Shown here: piece after piece, positions 56,637-64,000 of the stretch
Position numbering within the stretch: the first letter of the stretch is position 1
How the letters are laid out: each line of letters starts with the position of its first letter
Origin: Zantedeschia hybrid cultivar
Taxonomy: Eukaryota; Streptophyta; Magnoliopsida; Alismatales; Araceae
Assembly (NCBI GenBank): GCA_030544215.1
Contig: JARZZO010000003.1
Location: 1,746,001 to 1,810,000, forward strand
Reading direction: 5' to 3'
DNA: 64,000 nucleotides
Notes under the pieces: model-generated
What the model was told of the DNA's origin: nothing
What the model saw: only the letters and a program-made list of their open reading frames with translations
Database searches by the model: none
Position numbers and translations under genes: made by a program

Positions 56637-59035
56637 ATTCGTTACCATTTGCATCCCCATTAGTAAGACTTGTTGATCCACATCAAATAGATCTTAAACA
56701 AGATAGAAGGTGGATCATTAGCTTTCCTTGTCGTAATAATAAAGATGGTGACAATGTCCGATTAATCTTCCCGGTTGGATAGGAGAATAAGAGAAAATAA
56801 AGAGTTTTATTCTTAAAATAAGGTTAATTCTAGTTTGATAGGCGGAATAGATTATACCGTGTCATAATTGTTTATATCAAAATGAGAATAAATAATTTCA
56901 CCTTAGACTCAAGAATTGTTTTTTCTTCCTATTCCCAGTGGATCCCACACTACTATTAAAGTTAAATATTCCTTATTCTGATATAAATTCAGATAACATA
57001 TTCTGCAAACATACCGGTTTGTTTGCTGGATAAAAGTCGAATATGATGGGTTATGCGACTTATTTGTTTTGGAAACGCAGACACATTATTCTTAAAATAA
57101 GTGGAATAAATCATTTCACCTAAAAGAAATGAATCACTTCTGTTGAATTATTTATTTCACTCAAAATAAATTCTTCTTGTTCCTCAAATAAAAGATAAAA
57201 GATAAGGGAATAAAAAACTAGAATACGACATCAACATTTATGATGCAGCTCCGCTGAATTTTTTATCTTTTTAAATAAATTGCTGGACTACAACGCGCCC
57301 TGCCTGGTATGACCACTACCGACTCATTGATGAACTCAGCTGGCTTTGTCGCCTCTCCATAAATATTACAACAGAGGGGAAACAGCTTAATTAGGAGAAC
57401 TGCATATCATTTTTGGACCACAAGCATATGGGCTTATCTAATAAGTCATTAGTATTGACTGGCTGGGGTATAGCAGCCCCAGGTTAACCTGCTTTATGCT
57501 GAAATTTATTGAAAGATAATCTGATTGAGTGAAACAACTAATTCACAATATACAAACTCGAACAAGGGTTAATCTGGTTAACTTTGGATTTTATACTCAA
57601 AAGTTAGAATATTTTTGCTTTCTATCCTCCTCCCAAAAAGAACATGTTAGTTTTGCTTTCAATGCACATTTATCGGACATTTGCTAATTTACGTACGTAT
57701 TCACTTTACCTCCCATTCCATATTTATATTAGAGTACATGTAGTTGTTCTTAAATAAACTTACTAGGTTGATCTCATCAAAGAGACATCATAACTATTCT
57801 AAGATATTTTATCTCACTGGACTATAACAAGTTATCCCCAGCTAGCTAGGCAGCAATCCCAATCAAACAGGAAGAGAACATCAGATATGATTAATGTGGC
57901 TCCTTATTAACAGAAAAATTGTAGTATTCTCTTTGATCCAAAAGATTTTATTCTATACACTTATGAGACGGGACTTAATTTTTCACTAACTTACGTGCAC
58001 TGAACTTTGGTATTCATCTTGGCCGAACTGCAACCCCATCCCCCCCTCTCAAGTCTCAAGAAGCATTATCGACACTAAGATTTTAAAAAGCAATTCAAAT
58101 AAGATGAGAACTCAAGTTCAACTCGTTCGGAGTTATGGAATTAAGATCATCTCAGTACAAGATAGGAAAGAATAGCTTCTCTTTTTTTAGATAAGAATAA
58201 TTAAAATAAAAGAAAAAATAAGGAGTCTCCAGTAACCCAAAGCACATTCGTTGCTATAAAAGTTCCTTCCTCCCTTATACTAATTAACATAATCCTAATC
58301 CAAAACCATGACCTAATTCGGCTCACCCAAAGTCTTGTTTCATGGCTTACTCATATAGTGTCACAGTCTCACAGCTGGAAGAGCATATGCCCATCCACCA
58401 CCACCTCCCCATGCTGATATGACAACTAAACGGAGAGAGTGAATACACGACAATAGCACATTCTGTCCAGAGAGACTAAACGTAAGGGAAGTAGGAAGTA
58501 TCCATTCCCTCTCCGCCCTTCATGACTGGCAACGGGTATGAAGCGTACACAAATTAAACCAAGAAAAAGTCAGGGGGAGAAGGAAGAGCCGGGGAAGTAG
58601 AAAGAGTAGGGTGATGAAATTTGTACTTCCTTAATACATTACCTTAAATTACTCTCTTCATCGTCACTGTCCATCAAATATTCTACGATCAATATAATGA
58701 AAAGTTCACCACATTAAATATACTTGAATAGTTAAAAGAAGAGGAGTATCTTATGGAAGTAACCTAAAGGAGTACTAGCTAGTAGCATTATCTAAAAGAA
58801 CCAACCGGCTAGGTCGGTTGGCTTCATCTTTTGTCCTCCTTCTGGGTCTCATATTCGAGTCGGTCGAGAATCTAAAGACTCTCTCTGTCATTGGGTCTTT
58901 ATATGCTACAAGATTCTTTCCATTTATCCATCAGATTATTTTTTCAGAGACCGGCTCAAATCTAAAATTATCGCCTAACAAAATTCTCTCCCTTTGAGAG
59001 AAAATATTGAACTTCGTCTGAAATTATATTCTGAT
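56637..59035. other. Intergenic DNA without recognised gene
   Basis: AT-rich sequence with only short chance ORFs. No RNA gene, transposon end or tandem array could be supported. Confidence 0.4.
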
Positions 59036-59037
59036 CT

Positions 59038-59039
<2 letters not shown>

Positions 59040-59097
<58 letters not shown>
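59040..59097. repeat. (AT)n microsatellite
   Basis: About 29 uninterrupted AT dinucleotides. A separate (GA)n run lies at 59401-59425. Confidence 0.95.
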
Positions 59098-59099
<2 letters not shown>

Positions 59100-60106
59100 C
59101 GGTCAACTGTACGGTCAACTGCACCACTGTTTCAAAAACAAAGTAACATTATCTGAAAGAGCATGAATTCTCCATTTTCTGCATTCTTTTTGGACTTTAT
59201 TGGCAAGATGAAATGCCTATCGTACATTCGAAAGTAGAGCTTGTCCCCTCTCTTCTTCGGTTTGGGTTCAACTTGTGCATGCGTGGGTAGGAAAGGAGGC
59301 ACACAAGCAAAGACAATGGGTGGTGGTGGGTGGAGGTCTTTGAGATATATGTTTCCCTTGGCAACGAAGTCCACAGAGAATTTTTGTGGTCAGTATGTGT
59401 AGAGAGAGAGAGAGAGAGAGAGAGATGGTAGCATTCATGGGCATGTTACACGAGCTAGCAAGTGTGTTTAGTGTTCTTGTTTGTGCATGGGGACAGGGTG
59501 TGATGCCAACAGAGCCACATCAACATGTGGGGCGGCGCGTTTTTGAGTGAGAGATCACAATCCAGACAGGCATATATGGGTATATATATGCAAGGGATAT
59601 GGAGCGAAAAGGGAGATCTACCAGATTAGTTTGTACAGAACTGATACGCTGGAGATTCGCAACCTGAGAAGAGCACGATGGAGACGAACCGACCTGGAAA
59701 ATTTAACTAAGTAGTGGCCTGGATGAGTTAATTTGGTCGGTTTTTTTTTGTCATGTATGAAAACGATGTTTCTTCGAGAGGCTTCTCAAGCCTTTTCTTT
59801 TGGCCGGAGCGCATCGTAATTTGATATGGATTGTAACATTTCAGATGTTATCGTCTGATTATTTTAATCATGGGGTAACATATATACTATACATATAGTT
59901 TTTTATTTTAAAACATTACTAAGTTGGACAACCAACCCAGCTTGTTGTTTATTCTAATAGTCAAAAAAATATAAAAAAGATGGTAAAAGATAAACAAAAA
60001 CATCATGCCTTCCCAAAATCCGAGTTTGCTGCAAGGGGCGTGTGTGCAGCGAGCACTAATGGGTGGAGAAAAGTTTTTTTTTTAAAAAAGCTTGTGCTTT
60101 TCCACA

Positions 60107-60571
60107 ATCTGAGTTAACCCTAACATGCGCACATTTAACAAATGTTACTCTTCTTTGTTTTCTTTGCCTCACATTTTCATCTAAATTAATTGTGTTAGAT
60201 ATGTGGCTGGTAGCTGCTTCTAGCTCGAATTGTTGTTCCAAGAGCGACCTTTTGTAGACATAGTATTTGAGCAGTTGAAAGTTCCTAGCATTTAATCTAG
60301 GACCCTTAACGGGTCAAAGACGGAAACAGAAATGACATTTTCCGTTTCAATTTCCTACAAGATTGTGCTTTTAGATGGATCTGAGTTTACTCTAACATGC
60401 GCACGTATAACAAGTATTATTCTTCTTCGTTTTCTTAACTTCACATTTTCATCTAAATTAGTTGCGTTAGATATGTGGCTGGTACGTAGCTGCTTCTAGC
60501 TCGAATTGTCGTTCCAAAAGCGACCTTTTGTAGGCGTAGTGTTTGGGCAGTTGAAAGTTCCTAGCATTTGA
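60107..60571. repeat. Diverged ~190-bp direct repeat
   Basis: Copies at about 60107-60293 and 60378-60571 share TCACATTTTCATCTAAATTA, TTAGATATGTGGCTGGTA, CTTCTAGCTCGAATTG and AGTTGAAAGTTCCTAGCATT at an offset of about 272-276 bases. They are non-coding, and the origin is unknown. Confidence 0.75.
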
Positions 60572-61000
60572 TCCGTTGAAAGTTTCAATCTGCCCCTTCT
60601 TCGTGCACCCTGTGCTTGCAAAAAGAGGAAGGGTAGAAGAAAGTGATCCTAGCTGGAGCTTACGTGTAGGAGATTATAGGACAACTTCAACGTTGATAAC
60701 GTCAAACTGCGGTGCAAAAGATAGCTAGCTAGCCACCAGACTTGACTAATTAAGGTAATGTTTGAAAATTTTCATGCATAAGATATGAATAAAGTCTAAC
60801 AATCTTAATATATAATTAAGTTTTATGATAAATGAAAATTGGTTCTGAAGAAGATTAAACTGGCTCAGCCCACTTAGGCCCAGAAGTACAAGCCCAACAA
60901 GTCTATTTGGTGTCAGGCAACCTAACATGTGTAACGCGTCTTGCACATGTTGGGCTTTTACTCGGTCCAAAAAAAAGCCCACCCAGTCCAAAAAATAAAA

Positions 61001-61256
61001 CGCTTCTTGCACTGCCCTTATGCGGTGTAATTTGCGCTGATTGCACCAGCTGGGGCACTGTCATCCAATTTACAAATCGGACAGCCGTGCAGTCATCTAT
61101 TTTTCTTTTATTTTAAAAAATTAGTGAGCTAGGAGGTCACCTCAGCTGGACTCCATATCGTCAGATGATCAGATGGTTAAGAGGAAAAAAAGAGTTTGCA
61201 TGCTCATGCAACCAGGCCGTTGCTGTACTGCACACACGGTGCAACAAGTGCTACTC
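61001..61256. mobile_element. Probable diverged copy of the GAGTAATACTTGCTGCA MITE
   Basis: The right end GTGCAACAAGTGCTACTC is clear. The left end CGCTTCTTGCACTGCC is only partly similar. The interior has the same type of GGACAGCC and GATGGTTAA motifs as the copies at 40552 and 56103. No duplication was identified. Confidence 0.4.
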
Positions 61257-61493
61257 AAGTAACATATATATATGTATTGCAGCCTACAGGGTCCACCTTT
61301 TAGGCGTATCAATTGGGAGCTCAAAATGGATCCAAACCTATTAGTTGCTTCAATTAGACTGAAAAATCATGAATGTGAGTGATATCCATTTGCCCAATAA
61401 TTATGTTTGGATTTCTATGATTCTGGGTCTGCAGCCAAGCCCCATTTAGCAATCGAGAGTAAGAGGTCGACAATGTTCTATTTTAGACTTGAA

Positions 61494-61715
61494 GAGTAAT
61501 ACTTACTGCACCGTTTGCAGTGCCAATAGGATGGTTGTAGTAGCTATTCATACTGTCTTATCTTCGAAATGACAGTTAGAAAATTCGACGAAAATAGATC
61601 AGTCTATTTTTTCAATTTTTTTAACAGTCCGATCAAAGATTGAATGATATAGATCACATCCTTAAGATTGCCCCTAATTTTTTTAATAAAAGAAAATCTT
61701 ACTACTTGCTGCCGT
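61494..61715. mobile_element. Fragment of the GAGTAATACTTGCTGCA MITE family
   Basis: Begins GAGTAATACTTACTGCACCG, matching the family left end. A second same-orientation left-end-like motif (TACTACTTGCTGCC) follows at about 61699. No inverted right end was found, so it is incomplete or rearranged. Confidence 0.4.
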
Positions 61716-61799
61716 CCCATTGAACCCAATTGGACATCTGCCCACGCACTTGCTTGAAATTCAATTCCAAGGAATGAATGGGACCGGGTGTACACTGGT

Positions 61800-62500
61800 C
61801 TAGTGTTTGTATCTGCTATGGGTTCGGATATCCATTAACCTACTAATGTTATTGGGTCTGGGTACCCACATCCAGTCCACTGACGGTCCTACCTTCAATC
61901 GACCAAAGTTGTTAAGCACGGCATACTCGAAGTTACTCTCCCACGATCACAGCAGATGGATCAGGGCCCTTGTCCTGAACGTGGTTATAATTCTCGGCAC
62001 TGCCTTTTTTTTTTTGTCGAGAGTCGACACTCGGCACTAATTTAAATCGTGGTTTGTCATACCGGATCAACTCGTGTCGACTCGGGTGACTAGTACCATA
62101 TCATGACGAACCTAAGTCGGTCCGACTCGACCGAGTCTGTACAATTTGAGACATCTTTTCCATGTGATTCGGCCGAATCTGTACGAGTTGACCCGACTCG
62201 TACGGGATCATGAGAGATCCGAGTCAGTCTGACTCTTCAAGTCGACGAATCCTGCTTTAAAGACCATTTCACTAGCAAACATGGCGACAACTTATGGCGT
62301 GGGGGCGTTCTTTCTCGTCCCTGCAGGCCACCACTCAGATGAACATAAAGGAATTATAAGAAATAGAAAGCAAAGGAGAAAGGATATGCAATGCAAGAAA
62401 AAAGGACTGCAAAGGATAAAAGGATATGCCATGCAAGCAAAAAGGACTCTTAAGTACTCTTTTTCCCCCCCCTCCCCACTCTTCTCAATTGTTCATGACT
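61800..62500. other. Intergenic DNA with TCGACTCG-rich stretch
   Basis: 62010-62250 is dense in ACTCG, CGAGTC and GTCGACTCG motifs that can pair with each other, perhaps the end of an unrecognised DNA element. The frame at 62281-62580 has no known domain. Confidence 0.35.
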
Positions 62501-62934
62501 TAAGCATCACTGGAGTCTTCCTACGAGAATGCCTGGGACTAGGGTCTGTGATCCTTCTCTTACCGATAGAACAAAGATAACAAAGTCCCTGAATAGTGAA
62601 CACCATGCCAACTCTTTTCTGCAAACAACCTTAATGTTCTCATAATCAAGTTCTGTTGGCATGCAACAATCAGACGGATTGAGATCACTTTCTAATTTCA
62701 ACCTACATAAATTCTAATCGTCCTATCTTTTAATTGTTTATAGCATCGAGGTCACCTTTCCCTGCTCTCTTATGCCATATTCTACTGTAATCTACACTTC
62801 TATAGATAGGGATCTGCCGAACATCTATTTCAATTTCAATAATATTGTATCCAACATGATGTGCAAAAACTTGCCTATGAACAAAGAAAAATAAATTAAA
62901 TGAGTGTATCAACTTATTCGGGGTTATTACACGC

Positions 62935-63879
62935 TTATCTATGGTACAGTTTCTTCTGTCTTCCTCTCTCAGCACTGGCATGGCCATGCCTCTGATTAAA
63001 ACTACCAAACTTCAGTGGGACAATTTGCTTAATATATGAGCTTCCAGGGGAATGTCTTCTCTCTTTTGAAAGTGCTCGTAGCTCTGGCAACCAGTAAGCA
63101 ACATATTCGCCATCAGGATCATATGATTGGGCCTGATACATGAAGATCAGAAGAAAGAGTAAGGACGTTAATATACTGCAATGTGATTATCAAGCGAAAA
63201 GATATAATACGTTGACAGTCCTGTATCCACTAGCATTGTAAATTATGACCTCTGGTAGTTTTAAGGTTGAAACTTTGCAAAAGGATCCGGCCACAAATTA
63301 GATTAGAAGCCTTTAATAGTTTAAGGTTGAAACTTTTTGAAAGGATCTACATCTGAAACTCTTATCATCTTCAAATCTCATTAAGTCAAGGATCACACAT
63401 AATTATAAATTTTTAGCTGTTGGATGGACCCACCTGCTTTGGAATGCTAAAGTATCGATCTTCTCTTGGGTCATTTCCAACACCTGCCACAGATAATCTG
63501 CTTGCTTAGTACTAAACAATTTCAAGGACAATAAGCAATGAAGAATGTGAATGCAATCGGCTTATCTCCCATAAGCCCTGAAATAAAACTTTTGCAGATG
63601 TTGCTTGAAGTGAGAAGAACGGCAATGGATGCTACTCTCAGGTGAATGAATCTTTAGTTTAATTGAGTCCCTCGTCATAAAAACTGAAACTTCACAAAAA
63701 TGACTAAAATGAAATTTTAGAAAATGGACCAGACAAGTCAGCAGAAGAATCTAACCTGCCCCATAAGTCCAGTTTCCATAATTAGAACATGGATCATAGT
63801 CCAATAGACATTTCTCAAACCATTCAGCCCCCATTCTCCAATCAATCCCCATATCTCGAACAAGAAATGAGCAGACAAT
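62935..63879 (-). CDS. CRY3: DASH-type cryptochrome, C-terminal three exons
   Basis: Exons in coding order are 63879-63756, 63483-63434 and 63132-62935, all GT-AG. They give 123 codons plus TAA, and the 5' part of the gene is beyond the right edge. They encode IVCSFLVRDMGIDWRMGAEW, LLDYDPCSNYGNWTYGAG, GNDPREDRYFSIPKQ and YDPDGEYVAYWLPELRAL, which are the conserved end of the FAD-binding domain in CRY-DASH proteins. Canonical plant CRY1/CRY2 differ at these positions. CRY-DASH proteins carry FAD and a folate antenna, repair cyclobutane dimers in single-stranded DNA, and in plants go to organelles. The targeting peptide would be in the missing part. The tail after QIVPLKFG is short, basic and variable, as in the family. 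Confidence 0.93.
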
Positions 63880-64000
63880 CTGCAAACAAATGAAGACTCA
63901 GTAGAGAATGGATCAACATAAAGTATGCACACTTGCAAGTTATATAGGTTAGTACCCATGGGAAAATTTTCCTAGCTAATGTAGTATACTTGACTAAATA

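Noticed and set aside
61870..61980. 5S rRNA-like wording (AGTTGTTAAGCACGGC)
   Set aside because: Only a short stretch resembles 5S. The internal control region and the rest do not match.
62730..63008. 92-codon ORF overlapping the end of the CRY3 gene
   Set aside because: It overlaps the last CRY3 exon in another frame and runs into its 3' untranslated region. No independent support.

Overview
This is nuclear DNA of a flowering plant. It holds spliced genes with plant-type orthologues, dense LINE, LTR-retrotransposon and MITE content, and AT-rich introns. The protein sequences and transposon families look monocot-like, possibly palm-like, but that is inference. No sequence-database comparison was possible.

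Three real protein genes are visible. (1) A + strand 7-dehydrocholesterol reductase gene (DWF5 type, brassinosteroid/sterol biosynthesis). Its last 11 exons lie between 14272 and 38449, and the first ~100 codons are upstream of the window. (2) A - strand Rab-GAP gene of the TBC1D5 type, complete in five exons (47691 to 41943, 831 codons), with one GC-AG intron. (3) The last three exons of a - strand DASH cryptochrome gene (CRY3 type, 63879 to 62935), whose 5' part is beyond the right edge. DWF5 and the TBC gene converge. About 15 kb without a recognisable gene separates the TBC gene from CRY3.

Most of the left 38 kb is DWF5 intron filled with transposons. Bases 1-14271 hold a possible mitochondrial DNA insert, a 5'-truncated LINE with target-site duplication (TSD), and a ~6.3 kb full-length LINE (3658-13199, - strand, TSD GCAACAACAA). 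That LINE is itself interrupted by a young non-autonomous LTR element (7432-10689, TSD CTTAG) and by a palindromic MITE (10911-11035). The last DWF5 intron (19980-38382) is 18.4 kb long. It holds a second palindromic MITE, a duplicated repeat with snRNA-type promoter motifs and an inserted solo LTR, a ~6.3 kb LARD-like LTR element with two large minisatellite arrays, a hAT-like element, and an LTR element that carries only one LTR.

The most unusual material is a family of non-autonomous LTR elements (7432-10689 and 33203-35907). Two diverged members share a conserved protein that looks like a retropepsin with its catalytic DSG lost. They also share a leader with repeated stem-loops. One member appears to have integrated as an incomplete cDNA ending exactly at the primer binding site. 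The right part (48-62 kb) is intergenic DNA with microsatellites, Tourist-like and GAGTAATAC-type MITEs and local direct repeats.
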